Below, in pieces: positions 1 to 9,185 of a stretch of 64,000 nucleotides of DNA; positions within the stretch are counted from its first letter, which is position 1, and the number at the start of each line of letters is the position of its first letter. The position numbers and the translations under genes were made by a program. The notes beneath the pieces are model-generated. The model was given only the letters and a program-made list of their open reading frames with translations, did no database searches and had not been told where the DNA came from. This stretch comes from Mesorhizobium helmanticense (GTDB lineage: Bacteria; Pseudomonadota; Alphaproteobacteria; Rhizobiales; Rhizobiaceae), in contig NZ_PZJX01000018.1 in the NCBI RefSeq assembly GCF_003034915.1, positions 124,001 through 188,000 on the forward strand, written 5' to 3'.

Positions 1-1054
1 CCCAGTCGATGCCGATGCCCGGCTCATCAGGCGCCAGCGCCTGGCCATCCTCGATGCGCATATGCTTGCCGGTCAACTGGTCAAGTTGCGGAATGTACTC
101 GACATATCTGCCGTTCTGAACAGCGCATGTCAGGCTGACATGCAGTTCCATCAGAAAATGCGGGCAGACCGGGATGTCGAAGGCTTCCGCCGCATGGGCA
201 ATCTTGAGCCAGGGCGTGATGCCGCCGATGCGGCCGACATCGACCTGCACGACCGAGCAGGCGCCTTTCTGCATATACTCGCGGAAATGACGGATGGAGT
301 AGAGCGACTCGCCGATGGCAATCGGAGTCGGCGTCGAGTTCGACAACCGCACATGCCCGTCGATATCGTCGGCCGGCAGCGGCTCCTCGATCCAGGCGAG
401 GTCGAGCTCGCGCAGCCTTGCGGCCCGCCGGATCGCCTCATCGACCGAAAAGCCCTGATTGGCGTCGGTCATGATCTCGTAGCCGTCGCCAACCGCCTTG
501 CGCACCGCCGACAGGCGCGCCAGATCCTCGGCGCCGTGCGGCTTGCCGATCTTCACCTTCGAGCCACGAAAACCCTTGGCCTTGGCGGCCAACGCATCGT
601 CGACCAGCGCCTGCGTCTCGATGTGCAGCCAGCCGCCTTCGGTCGTGTAGAGCGGGCAGCGGTCCTTGGCACCGCCGGCCAGTTTCCAAAGCGGCAAGCC
701 CTGTTTCTTCGCCCGCAAATCCCAAAGTGCGGTATCTATCGCCGCGATCGCTATGGCCGTGATCGCACCGATCGTGGTGGCATGCGTGGCGAATTCGAGA
801 TCGTGCCAGATCGCTTCGATCATATCTGGGTCGCGGCCGATCAGGCGCGGCGCCAGATGGTCCGAGAGCAACCGCATCACCGAAGAGCCGCCGGTGCCGA
901 TCGTGTAGCTGTAGCCGGTGCCGACCGCGCCGTCGGAATCGGTGATCGTTACAACAGGCGTTTCCTGGCTGACGAAACTCTGGATGGCGTCGGTGCGCTT
1001 GACCTTGGGCACAAGGTCTACCATTCGCAGTTCGACCTTCTCTATTCTAGCCAT
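1..1054 (-). CDS. Enolase-superfamily (mandelate racemase-like) sugar acid dehydratase, C-terminus outside the window
   Basis: About 351 residues are visible and the end of the protein lies beyond base 1. The family abstracts the alpha proton of a carboxylate and, in sugar acid members, eliminates water. Seen: an N-terminal capping domain, then a barrel with the K-V-K catalytic pair near residues 166-168, Asp in DANQG (about 197), Glu in EEPL (about 223), Glu in GES (about 249) as metal ligands, and His in CPHF (about 299). This is the mandelate racemase subgroup pattern. The ATG at 1054 lies 4 bases downstream of the ABC ATPase stop, so it is the promoter-distal gene of the sugar importer operon. 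The substrate is not readable; an aldonate such as fuconate or rhamnonate is plausible given the lactonase at 6409. Confidence 0.88.
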   Translation of the reverse strand, partial: MARIEKVELRMVDLVPKVKRTDAIQSFVSQETPVVTITDSDGAVGTGYSYTIGTGGSSVMRLLSDHLAPRLIGRDPDMIEAIWHDLEFATHATTIGAITAIAIAAIDTALWDLRAKKQGLPLWKLAGGAKDRCPLYTTEGGWLHIETQALVDDALAAKAKGFRGSKVKIGKPHGAEDLARLSAVRKAVGDGYEIMTDANQGFSVDEAIRRAARLRELDLAWIEEPLPADDIDGHVRLSNSTPTPIAIGESLYSIRHFREYMQKGACSVVQVDVGRIGGITPWLKIAHAAEAFDIPVCPHFLMELHVSLTCAVQNGRYVEYIPQLDQLTGKHMRIEDGQALAPDEPGIGIDW

Positions 1055-1058
1055 GCCT

Positions 1059-2156
1059 TCAGCTCCGCAATGTCGTTCCGGTGTCGGCGGCAAACAGATG
1101 CGCCTGCGACATGTCGAGGCTCATGGCGACCCGCTCGCCCGGCCGCAGCGGTCTGGGGTTCAGCATGCGCGAAACCCAGTCGCTGCCGTTGAATTCGACG
1201 AACACCAGCGTCTCGTTGCCGAGCGGTTCGGTGACCGTGATCGGCAGTTCGATCTGATGGACGTCGGCGGCGCCGCCGGAGCTGATACCGTGGCCGGTCG
1301 GATAGATGTCGTCCGGCCGCAGCCCGAACACAACCTTGTCGCCGGTCGCGACATTGGCCTTGAACTGGCCGGGCAGCGGCAATTTTTCGCCGCTGGCGAA
1401 AACCATCTGGCCATCATCGATCGTCGCCTCATGTAGGTTCATCGGCGGTGAGCCGATGAAGCCGGCGACGAAGCGCGTCGCCGGCCGCCGAAACACCTCG
1501 TCGGGCGTGCCGACCTGCTCGATATAGCCGTCGCGCATGATGACGATGCGGTCGGCCAGCGTCATCGCCTCGACCTGGTCATGGGTGACGTAGATCACCG
1601 TCGACTGCACCTTGGCATGCAGTTTCTTGATCTCGGTGCGCATCTGCGTGCGCAGCTTGGCGTCGAGATTGGAAAGCGGCTCGTCGAACAGAAACACATC
1701 CGGATCGCGCACGATGGCGCGGCCCATGGCGACGCGCTGGCGCTGGCCGCCGGACAATTGCGAGGGCCGGCGGTCGAGCAACGTGTCGAGACCGAGGATG
1801 GCCGACGCCTCGGCGACGCGGCGCTCCATGTCCTCCTTGGCGGCGCCGGCGATCTTGAGGGAGAAGCCGAGATTCTCGCGCACCGTCATATGCGGATAGA
1901 GCGCATAGGACTGGAAGACCATCGAGATGTTGCGCGAGCGCGGCGGCAGGTCGTTGACGACGCGTCCGCCGATCTCGATAGAGCCATCGCTGATCTCCTC
2001 GAGCCCGGCGATCATGCGCAGCGTTGTCGACTTGCCGCAGCCGGAGGGACCGACCAGCGCGATGAATTCGCGATCGGCGATGTCGAGGTCGATGCCGTGC
2101 ACGATCTCGATATTGCCGTAGCGCTTGGTCAGCTTGGTGAGGGAAACGGTTGCCAT
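1059..2156 (-). CDS. Sugar ABC transporter ATP-binding protein, MalK/UgpC type
   Basis: 365 residues, the usual length for MalK/UgpC. It energises the CUT1-type importer encoded just upstream. Visible motifs: Walker A GPSGCGKST near residue 36, signature LSGGQRQR near 135, Walker B FLFDEPLSNLD near 155, the H-loop in VTHDQ near 192, and a C-terminal TOBE-type regulatory domain from about 240. It follows the permease gene by four bases in an operon reading leftward: binding protein, permease, permease, ATPase, dehydratase. The sugar cannot be read from the ATPase. Confidence 0.95.
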   Translation of the reverse strand: MATVSLTKLTKRYGNIEIVHGIDLDIADREFIALVGPSGCGKSTTLRMIAGLEEISDGSIEIGGRVVNDLPPRSRNISMVFQSYALYPHMTVRENLGFSLKIAGAAKEDMERRVAEASAILGLDTLLDRRPSQLSGGQRQRVAMGRAIVRDPDVFLFDEPLSNLDAKLRTQMRTEIKKLHAKVQSTVIYVTHDQVEAMTLADRIVIMRDGYIEQVGTPDEVFRRPATRFVAGFIGSPPMNLHEATIDDGQMVFASGEKLPLPGQFKANVATGDKVVFGLRPDDIYPTGHGISSGGAADVHQIELPITVTEPLGNETLVFVEFNGSDWVSRMLNPRPLRPGERVAMSLDMSQAHLFAADTGTTLRS

Positions 2157-2160
2157 TGGG

Positions 2161-3027
2161 TCAGCCTTTCACCGCGCCGGAGGTCAGGCCGCCGACAAGG
2201 TGCTTCTGGACGATATAGGTGAGGGTCAGCGCCGGGATGATCATCACCACCGCAAGCGCGCACATGCCGCGCCAGTCGATGGTGAATTCGGCGGTGTAAT
2301 CAAGCAGGCCGACCGGCAGCGTCTTGGCGCTGACCGAGCGTGTCAGTTGCGAGGCCAGCGCGAATTCGTTCCAGCAGGTCAGGAAGGCAAAGATCGCCGC
2401 GGACGCGATGCCAGGCCCTGCAAGCGGAAACTCGACCTGCCAGAAGGCCTGCCAGCGCGTGCAACCATCGATCTGCGCGGCCTCCGCCAGATCTTTTGGC
2501 ACCTGGCGGAAAAAGCCGTCGATCAGCCAGATCGTGAACGGCACGTTGAGCGCGACATAGGCAAGGATCAGCCCGAAATGCGTGTCGATGATGCCGAGCC
2601 GCACATAGAGAAAGAACAGCGGCAGCGACAAAGCGATGCCAGGCACAGTGCGTGTCAGCATCAGGCCGAGGAAGACGCTCGATTTGCCACGGAAGCGGTA
2701 GCGGGCGAAGGCATAGCCGCCGGCCATGCCGATGGCCACCGCGATGACCGTCGAGGTCACCGAGATGATCAGCGAGTTGCGGAAATATTCGATCACCGGG
2801 ATGCCGCCCTTGCCGATGCCGCTGAACATGGCGACATAGGCGTCGAAAGAAATCTCCTGCGGGATCCAGACCGGCGGTTTGGCCATGATCTCCACGGTTG
2901 GCCGCAAGGACGAGATGACGATCCACAGACCCGGCAGGCAGATCGTCAGCATCGCCAGGAACAGGCCGATGCGATAGACAACGCCCAACAGCCGGCGCTT
3001 CAGGCGGGCGGAAGAATTCTCGTCCAT
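2161..3027 (-). CDS. Sugar ABC transporter permease, MalG/UgpE type
   Basis: 288 residues with about six transmembrane segments and the EAA cytoplasmic loop (EAAQIDG, with the conserved Gly) that docks the ATPase. The ATG at 3027 overlaps the stop of the preceding permease as TGATG; two in-frame GTG codons lie 3 and 6 bases further upstream and are less likely. It pairs with the MalF-type permease at 3027-3923. Second transmembrane subunit of the importer; substrate not determined. Confidence 0.93.
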   Translation of the reverse strand: MDENSSARLKRRLLGVVYRIGLFLAMLTICLPGLWIVISSLRPTVEIMAKPPVWIPQEISFDAYVAMFSGIGKGGIPVIEYFRNSLIISVTSTVIAVAIGMAGGYAFARYRFRGKSSVFLGLMLTRTVPGIALSLPLFFLYVRLGIIDTHFGLILAYVALNVPFTIWLIDGFFRQVPKDLAEAAQIDGCTRWQAFWQVEFPLAGPGIASAAIFAFLTCWNEFALASQLTRSVSAKTLPVGLLDYTAEFTIDWRGMCALAVVMIIPALTLTYIVQKHLVGGLTSGAVKG

Positions 3028-3923
3028 CACCACTCAGCACCGATCTGCGTGCGCGCCGCGGCGAGCTTGTTGAAGAAATAGACGGTGAAGGCGATCGACA
3101 GCAGGATCGAGAAATAGGCCATGGCGTTGGCCATGCCCATGCGCCCGTCGCTGTAGGCGGTGCGCGCCACCAGCGTCCACAGCAGTTCGGTGCGGCCCGC
3201 CGGTCCGCCGTCGGTCATGATCTTGACGATGTCATAGGCGCGCGCGACGTCGAGCGAGCGGATGGTCATGGCGATGTAGGCGAAGGGCATTACGAACGGC
3301 CATGTCACATAGCGGAATGTCTGCCACGGCGTGCAGCCGTCGACCCGCGCCGCCTCGATCGGTTCCTTCGGCATGGCCAGCAGACCGGCGAGGATCAGAA
3401 TCGCGAAGATCGCCGTCGACGACCAGATCTCGGCAATCGAAATGGCGATGAAGGCGAGATGGCCATCGATCAGCCACGGTATGGCGTCCTGGGTGACGCC
3501 GAGCGACTGCAAGGCATTGTTCACCAGGCCGATATTGTCGTTGAACATGAATTTGAACTGGAAGCCGACGAGGATCGGCGAGAACATCATCGGGAACATC
3601 ATCAACGTGCGCAGGATGCGCTGACCGCGTGTCGCCTTCTCAACCAGCATCGCCAGGCCAAGGCCGAGCAGCATCTCGAGATTGAGCGCGATCGTCAGCA
3701 GCAGAACGGTGCGCCCGAACGCCCACCAGAAATCGCCGTTGGATAGGATCGAAAGATAATTCCTGAAGCCGATGAAGACGAAGAATGTCTCGGGCCGCGT
3801 CAGCCGGAAAGGCGTGAAGCTGGAATAGAGCGACAACAGCAACGGCACCACGACAACCGCCGCCAGCACGATCATGGCCGGAAGCAGCAGCAGGAATGGC
3901 GCGGATGGCTTGAAGCCCTTCAT
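3027..3923 (-). CDS. Sugar ABC transporter permease, MalF/UgpA type
   Basis: 298 residues from the ATG at 3923, which has an AGGG ribosome-binding site. An ATG seven codons upstream (3944) lacks one. Hydrophobic segments and the EAARVDGCTPWQ loop identify a CUT1 permease. Its stop overlaps the start of the next permease, which implies coupled translation. It lies about 145 bases downstream of the binding-protein gene, with a stem-loop between them. Confidence 0.93.
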   Translation of the reverse strand: MKGFKPSAPFLLLLPAMIVLAAVVVVPLLLSLYSSFTPFRLTRPETFFVFIGFRNYLSILSNGDFWWAFGRTVLLLTIALNLEMLLGLGLAMLVEKATRGQRILRTLMMFPMMFSPILVGFQFKFMFNDNIGLVNNALQSLGVTQDAIPWLIDGHLAFIAISIAEIWSSTAIFAILILAGLLAMPKEPIEAARVDGCTPWQTFRYVTWPFVMPFAYIAMTIRSLDVARAYDIVKIMTDGGPAGRTELLWTLVARTAYSDGRMGMANAMAYFSILLSIAFTVYFFNKLAAARTQIGAEW

Positions 3924-4025
3924 CAGAATCCCTGAGGTTTGCATCGATTATGGGCGCCGCTGGGCTGTCGAGGTCCGGGTGGGCGAAAGCCCATCGTGAT
4001 CGCCCAGTGCCGGTAAGGCGCGATC

Positions 4026-4052
4026 GCCTCCCTCAACCGTCATGAGGGAGGC
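4026..4052 (-). promoter_or_regulatory. Intra-operon stem-loop between binding-protein and permease genes
   Basis: A perfect 10-bp stem, GCCTCCCTCA (4026-4035) pairing with TGAGGGAGGC (4043-4052), with a 7-base loop, sits just after the binding-protein stop. There is no U-tract. Hairpins in this position commonly stabilise the upstream binding-protein message or partly terminate, giving more binding protein than membrane subunits. That role is inferred. Confidence 0.7.
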
Positions 4053-4069
4053 GGCGTTGGTAGCGGTTT

Positions 4070-5389
4070 CTAGAGCTTGCCGGCGTCTTCGAGGATCTGC
4101 GTCGCCTTGGCGGCGGCTTCATCCAACGCCTGCTTGGACGTCTTGTCGCCGAGGATCGCCGCCTGCAATTCGGGATAGACGGCGTTCGAGATCTCGATCC
4201 ACTCAGGCGTCTGCGGCACGGCAAAGGCGTGCTTGGCTTCTTCCTGGAAGGCGGTAAGAACCTCTTTCTTGTAGGGATCGTTTTCGGCCTGCTTCAGGTC
4301 CCAGTCCCAGACCGCTGTGCGGGTCGGCAGTGGGCCCGCGGCGGCTTCGAGCTTCTGGCTGTCCTCGTTGGTCAGCCACCACACGAGCGAGGCCGCGGCC
4401 TCCTTGTTCGGACAATTCTCGGTCACCGAGAAGCCGTGGAAACCGGACCAGCCGGTGCGCTTGCCCGAAGAGCCTTTCGGCGCAACCTTGACGCCGACAT
4501 TGCCGGCGACCTTCGACGACTTCGGATCGTTGAAGAAACCGGCCCAGCCCGGCCAGTCGAGATTGATGGCGACGGTGCCGGAGGCAAAGCCCTGGCCGAG
4601 ATCGTCCCAAAGGTAGTTGGTCGTTCCCGCCGGCACGGCCTTTGCCTTGTAAAGGTTGACGAACCAGTCGAGCGCCCTGATGCCGGCTTCGGAATTGAAG
4701 ACGGGCTTGCCGTCCTTGTCGAGATACTCGCCGCCTTCGGCGACGACCATCTCGTAGAAGCGGCCATTGATGGCCTCTTCCTTGCCGGCGAACTGCGTGC
4801 CGTAGAGATTGGGCGGGTTGGCGAAGAACTCGGCCTGATCGGTGACTTCCTTCCACGTGTCCGGCGGCACCAGGTCATAGCCGTATTTCGCCTTGAACTT
4901 GGTCTTGTTGTCGGCGTTCTCGTATAGGCTCTTCTGGTAGTAGAGCGCCGAAACGTCGAACTGGGCGCGCGGCAGCATCATCAGCTTGCCGTCGATGGTT
5001 GCCGCCTGAATCGTCGAAGGCACGAAGGCGTCGATTTCTTCCTTAGGCAGCAGTTTGCTGAGGTCGGTATAGAGGCCCGTATACTGCGGCGCGAAGGACG
5101 AATGGTTCCAGCCGACGCACCAGTTGGTGCTGCCGGAGGCGATGTCGGACTTGAGCTCCTTGTCGATGTCGAAGCCGTTCTTCTTGGTCAGGATGTTGAC
5201 CTTGGCGCCGGTCGCCTTTTCCCATTCGGGAATGCGCTCATAGAGCTTTTCATATTGCTGGCCGCCGATCAGCTTCACGTCGACGGTGACGCCCTCGAAC
5301 TTGCCGGGCAGGTCGCCGGCAAGGGCCGCGCCTGCACCGAATGCAAGCAACAATGCGCCGGCGGACACGCCGGAAAGCAGTCTGTTCAT
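4070..5389 (-). CDS. Extracellular sugar-binding protein of a CUT1 ABC importer
   Basis: 439 residues from the ATG at 5389, chosen because a GGGAGGA ribosome-binding site lies eight bases upstream and a classic signal peptide follows (MNRLLSG then a hydrophobic core ending AALA). The mature protein is a type-1 solute-binding protein of the family that includes maltose- and glycerol-phosphate-binding proteins. It captures a sugar in the periplasm for the permeases at 2161-3923. First gene of the leftward operon, divergent from the IclR gene across a 169-base promoter region. Confidence 0.93.
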   Translation of the reverse strand: MNRLLSGVSAGALLLAFGAGAALAGDLPGKFEGVTVDVKLIGGQQYEKLYERIPEWEKATGAKVNILTKKNGFDIDKELKSDIASGSTNWCVGWNHSSFAPQYTGLYTDLSKLLPKEEIDAFVPSTIQAATIDGKLMMLPRAQFDVSALYYQKSLYENADNKTKFKAKYGYDLVPPDTWKEVTDQAEFFANPPNLYGTQFAGKEEAINGRFYEMVVAEGGEYLDKDGKPVFNSEAGIRALDWFVNLYKAKAVPAGTTNYLWDDLGQGFASGTVAINLDWPGWAGFFNDPKSSKVAGNVGVKVAPKGSSGKRTGWSGFHGFSVTENCPNKEAAASLVWWLTNEDSQKLEAAAGPLPTRTAVWDWDLKQAENDPYKKEVLTAFQEEAKHAFAVPQTPEWIEISNAVYPELQAAILGDKTSKQALDEAAAKATQILEDAGKL

Positions 5390-5453
5390 TGGTATCCTCC
5401 CTTGGTGCGCCTCAGCGGCGATCGCAACTCGTCTGACGACAAGAAGCGCTACA

Positions 5454-5530
5454 TTCATATACAAACAAAACATTCACGGATACGTCAAGGCGAAATTTGT
5501 TTCCGTCGGCCCTGTTCCTGCGTATATGAA
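5454..5530. promoter_or_regulatory. Divergent promoter region with a 9-bp inverted repeat (candidate IclR operators)
   Basis: Between the binding-protein start (5389) and the IclR start (5559) lie TTCATATAC (5454-5462) and its exact reverse complement GTATATGAA (5522-5530), 59 bases apart, in AT-rich sequence. An IclR-family protein that regulates a neighbouring importer and itself commonly binds such a region. Assignment to this regulator is inference. Confidence 0.45.
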
Positions 5531-5558
5531 GAATCGAATTCACTGAGGGGGATGAGCC

Positions 5559-6344
5559 ATGGATGACAGCGAAGACGAGCGCTATCGCGCCCCGGCACTG
5601 GACAAGGGGCTCGACATCCTGGAATTGCTGGCCGGCGTCGACGGCGGCCTGACCCAGGCTGAAATCGCCAAGAAACTCGATCGCAGCCCCAACGAGTTCT
5701 ATCGCATGCTCGACCGGCTGGTGCGGCGCGGCTACGTCACCCGGCTGGACGGCGACCGCTATTCGCTGACGCTCAAGCTGTTCGGTCTGGCGCAATTGCA
5801 CGCCCCGGTGCGGCGACTGGTTTCCTACGCGACGCCAGTGATGCGCGAACTTGCCGAAACCTCGCAGCAGGCAAACCAACTTGTTGTTTTTGATCGCGGT
5901 TCCGCTGTTGTCATCGCCCAGCAGGAGGCGCCGAACTATTGGGGCATCTCGATCCGGGTCGGCTCCCATATCAGCCTGTTCGACACTGGTTCGGGACATG
6001 TTCTGCTGGCCTTCCGCTCACAGGAAGAACGGCAGATGATGATCTCCGAGCACGTCCGCAGCACCGACAAGGCGGCGCAGCCGGCCGAGTTCTTTGCCAG
6101 GCTCGACCAGGTTCGCGACCGCGGCTACGAGATGATGGCCTCGCTGCAGACGGCCGGCGTCTACAACCTTTCGACGCCGGTGCTGGGACCGGATGGCCGC
6201 GCCATCGCGGCGCTCACCATTCCCTATATCACCCTCGTCAATGCGGCGGCCGCGCCTGACATCACACTGACGATCCAGTTGCTGCAGGGCGCAGCGACTC
6301 GATTGTCGCGATTGGCCGGCTCGGACGTGCCTCAATCGCCGTAA
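5559..6344 (+). CDS. IclR-family transcriptional regulator
   Basis: 261 residues: an N-terminal winged helix-turn-helix (roughly residues 12-75, with LTQAEIAKKLDRSPNEFYRM as the recognition region) and a C-terminal GAF-like effector-binding domain. Divergent from the sugar importer operon and just upstream of the amidohydrolase gene, so it probably controls both in response to a sugar-derived carboxylate. The ATG follows a GGGG-containing ribosome-binding site. Confidence 0.93.
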   Translation: MDDSEDERYRAPALDKGLDILELLAGVDGGLTQAEIAKKLDRSPNEFYRMLDRLVRRGYVTRLDGDRYSLTLKLFGLAQLHAPVRRLVSYATPVMRELAETSQQANQLVVFDRGSAVVIAQQEAPNYWGISIRVGSHISLFDTGSGHVLLAFRSQEERQMMISEHVRSTDKAAQPAEFFARLDQVRDRGYEMMASLQTAGVYNLSTPVLGPDGRAIAALTIPYITLVNAAAAPDITLTIQLLQGAATRLSRLAGSDVPQSP

Positions 6345-6408
6345 TTTCCTATTTGAATAATGAATTTTTCAGCGAGATAGTGTTGCGAGCTTTAGAGGGT
6401 ACGCCACC

Positions 6409-7248
6409 ATGATCATCGACACTCATCTGCATCTCATAAACCGCTCGGTGCTGCGCTATCCCTGGCTCGCCGGCGTGCCGGCGCTCAACCGCGATTTTTC
6501 CTACGAGGAATACGCCTTGGAGGCTCGCCGTGTCGGCGTCGAGCGCGTGCTGCATATGGAGGTCGATGTCGACCCCGCCGATATCGAGGCGGAGACCGCC
6601 CGTGTCGAAGGCCTGTCGCGGCAGCCCGGCAGCCTGCTGGTCGGAGCGATCGCCTCCTGCCGGCCGGAGGACGAGGATTTTCCATCCTATCTCGCACGCC
6701 AGCGGGAAAATCCCTTCGTCAAGGGTTTCCGCCGTGTCCTCCATGTCGTGCCCGACGAGCTTTCGGAAGGTGCGCTGTTCCGCGACAACATCAAGCGGCT
6801 CGGCGGCACCGGCCTGACCTTCGACCTCGTCGTGCTGCCGCATCAGATTGCGAAGGCGATCGCGCTTGCCGACCTGGCGCCCGATGTGCAGTTCGTCCTC
6901 GACCACTGCGGTGTTCCCGACATCAAGGGCAATGCCGAGCATCCGTGGCGTGAGCATATGAGCGAGATCGCGCGACGCCCGAATGTCATGGCCAAGATTT
7001 CCGGCGTCGTCGCCTATGCCGATCCTGGCAGCTGGACGGCCGAGATATTGCGGCCCTATGTCGAACATACGATCGGTGAATTCGGCTGGGACCGCGTCGT
7101 CTGGGGCAGCGATTGGCCTGTCTGCACGCTTGGCGGCGGCCTGTCGACATGGGTGGCGGCGACCCATGCGCTGCTTTCGGGCTGCAGCGTTGCGGAGCGC
7201 AACAGGCTCTTGTCGGCGAATGCCCGCAAGCTCTGGCGGCTCGCCTAG
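6409..7248 (+). CDS. Amidohydrolase-family lactonase (L-fuconolactonase/L-rhamnonolactonase-like)
   Basis: 279 residues, a TIM-barrel metal-dependent hydrolase. Visible: the N-terminal IDTHLHL metal motif (Asp4, His6, His8), VLDHCGVPDI in the middle and WGSDWPVC near residue 240, the pattern of the COG3618 sugar-lactone hydrolases. The predicted reaction is opening a sugar 1,4-lactone to the aldonate, which the dehydratase at 1-1054 could then use. It lies 64 bases after the IclR gene. A 2-pyrone-4,6-dicarboxylate lactonase-like role cannot be excluded. Confidence 0.85.
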   Translation: MIIDTHLHLINRSVLRYPWLAGVPALNRDFSYEEYALEARRVGVERVLHMEVDVDPADIEAETARVEGLSRQPGSLLVGAIASCRPEDEDFPSYLARQRENPFVKGFRRVLHVVPDELSEGALFRDNIKRLGGTGLTFDLVVLPHQIAKAIALADLAPDVQFVLDHCGVPDIKGNAEHPWREHMSEIARRPNVMAKISGVVAYADPGSWTAEILRPYVEHTIGEFGWDRVVWGSDWPVCTLGGGLSTWVAATHALLSGCSVAERNRLLSANARKLWRLA

Positions 7249-7264
7249 CCGACTTGGCGCAGCG

Positions 7265-8233
7265 TCAGATCGTTGCCGATACGTGCCGTTCGCGGCCGTA
7301 GAGTGAGACCAGCAGCACAATGATGAAGCCAAGCGCGGCCTGAACCGCCGAGGGCTGGAAGCCGAGGCCGATCAGCAGCGTGTTGATTTCGGTCAGCACC
7401 AGAACGCCGGCGATCGTGCCGAGGTAGCTGCCCCGCCCGCCGACCAGCGCCGCGCCACCGACGACGACCGCCGCAATGGTCTGGAACAGATAGGGCTGGC
7501 CGACATCGCCATAGGCTGAGCCGGTGAAGCCGAGCAGCAGCACCCCCGCCACGGCAGCGAAGAAGGCGCTTGCCGCATAGGTGACGACCCACATACGGAC
7601 CGGGTCGATCAGCGCTAGCGGTGCGGCGCCCGGATTGCTGCCCAGCGCGTAGAGCCGGCGTCCGTAGGGCGTTCGCTCCAGCACCAGAACCACGCATGCC
7701 GTCAGCACGACGAGGCTGGGCACCAGCCACGGCACCGGCAACGGACCGGCCGAGCCGCCGATCGACACGAAACTGGAAACGGCTTGTGGCGCCGAGCCTG
7801 ATGGAAAGCCCGCCGTCCACAACAGCACCAGCCCTTGCACGACCATGCCGATGCCGAGCGTGACGATGAGTGGCTGGATGTCGAGGCTGCGCGAGATCAG
7901 CCCGTTAAGTCCGCCAATAATGATCGCCAGCACCCCGACGAGGCCGCAGACGAGAAAAAAGTTCCAGCCGTCGCCATAGAGCTGCGCCGCCACGACATTG
8001 GCGAAGCCGATGACGAAGGGGATGGACAGGTCGATGCCGCCCATGATCACCACCAGTGTCTGCCCGATCGAGGCGACGGCAAGCAGCGAGGCGAGCACCA
8101 GCATGGCGCGTACGGCAAACGGCGTCGAGTAGCCAGGAATGAGGGCGGTGCCGGCCGCGTGCAGAAGCGCGGCGACGCAGAAAGCGCCGATGACGCGGGC
8201 GTTGGTGGTTGCAAACAGGTTTCGGCCGGTCAT
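7265..8233 (-). CDS. Ribose-type (CUT2) ABC transporter permease, last gene of operon
   Basis: 322 residues, eight to ten hydrophobic segments, with RbsC-type motifs: GGIDLSI near residue 67, TPYGRRLYALGSN near 190 and VVGGAALVGGRGSY near 260. It forms the membrane channel with the permease at 8235-9185 and lies one base downstream of it. Its motifs match the C-terminal half of the fused permease at 21450-23531 better than the N-terminal half. Confidence 0.92.
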   Translation of the reverse strand: MTGRNLFATTNARVIGAFCVAALLHAAGTALIPGYSTPFAVRAMLVLASLLAVASIGQTLVVIMGGIDLSIPFVIGFANVVAAQLYGDGWNFFLVCGLVGVLAIIIGGLNGLISRSLDIQPLIVTLGIGMVVQGLVLLWTAGFPSGSAPQAVSSFVSIGGSAGPLPVPWLVPSLVVLTACVVLVLERTPYGRRLYALGSNPGAAPLALIDPVRMWVVTYAASAFFAAVAGVLLLGFTGSAYGDVGQPYLFQTIAAVVVGGAALVGGRGSYLGTIAGVLVLTEINTLLIGLGFQPSAVQAALGFIIVLLVSLYGRERHVSATI

Positions 8234-8234
8234 G

Positions 8235-9185
8235 TCAGCGCCCTCTGGTGGCGAAACGTTCCTGCAGCGCGGTCAACATCACGGCCAGCACCAGTATCGC
8301 GCCATAGGCGATCTGCAGCACGAAGGTCGAGACATTGAATGTCGTCAGCACGCTTTGCAGGAGGAAGATGTCGATGGCGCCGATGGCCGCGCCCGCCACA
8401 CCGCCGCGGCCGCCGGCCAGGCTGACGCCGCCCAGAGCGACGGCAGCGATCGCGATCAGCGTGTAGGTCGGTCCGATATTGGGATCGGCGGAGCCGATCA
8501 GCGCAGTCAGCATCAGCCCGGCGCATCCGCTGAGAAGACCGGTCATGACATAGGCGATGAAGCGCACGCGCGTGACGTCGACGCCGGCGGTGTAGGCGGC
8601 GCGGTCGTCGCTGCCGACCGCCATAAGTTGATCGTAGTAAGGGGTGCGCCGCACCAGCCACCAGCCAATGAACATCGCCGCCAGCGGCAGTATCGAGAGC
8701 GGGCCGGACAAGGCCTTGAGCCAGGCTGGTGCGGGACCGATCGGCGCCGGCAGGATCGTCAGCGTGACGCCGGTGAGGATCAGATAGGTGCCGAGCGTGG
8801 CGACGATCGGCTGGATGCGCACGACCGTCGCCAGAAAGCCGTTCGCCGCGCCGACCAGCGCACCGACGAGCAGCGCGGCAGGCACGAGGATCAGAGGCGA
8901 AGAGATGCCGGCGCCAAGGAAAAGCACCTGGATCGCAAAAGCGTTGACGAAACCCATCAGCGGTCCGACCGAGATGTCGATGCCGCCACGGCCGGCAAGG
9001 ATCACGGGTGTGGAGGCGATGGCCGCGCCAATCAAGGGCGCGGCCAGTCCGATCAGCGCGCCCCAGGATCCCGGCTGGAATCGCGCCGGGTTGAGGATGA
9101 GATTGACCGCAAGCAGCACGACCAGAAGCACGACGGCGAAACCGACGCGTCGCCAGAGAGGCAGGAGGCGCGTGACAGAACTCAT
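8235..9185 (-). CDS. Ribose-type (CUT2) ABC transporter permease
   Basis: 316 residues, RbsC-like, with GGIDISVGPLMGF near residue 66, RTPYYDQLMAVGSDDRAA near 180 and ALGGVSLAGGRGG near 252. The ATG at 9185 overlaps the stop of the ATPase C-half as ATGA, so the two are translationally coupled. It resembles the N-terminal half of the fused permease at 21450. Part of a heteromeric pair with the next gene. Confidence 0.92.
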   Translation of the reverse strand: MSSVTRLLPLWRRVGFAVVLLVVLLAVNLILNPARFQPGSWGALIGLAAPLIGAAIASTPVILAGRGGIDISVGPLMGFVNAFAIQVLFLGAGISSPLILVPAALLVGALVGAANGFLATVVRIQPIVATLGTYLILTGVTLTILPAPIGPAPAWLKALSGPLSILPLAAMFIGWWLVRRTPYYDQLMAVGSDDRAAYTAGVDVTRVRFIAYVMTGLLSGCAGLMLTALIGSADPNIGPTYTLIAIAAVALGGVSLAGGRGGVAGAAIGAIDIFLLQSVLTTFNVSTFVLQIAYGAILVLAVMLTALQERFATRGR

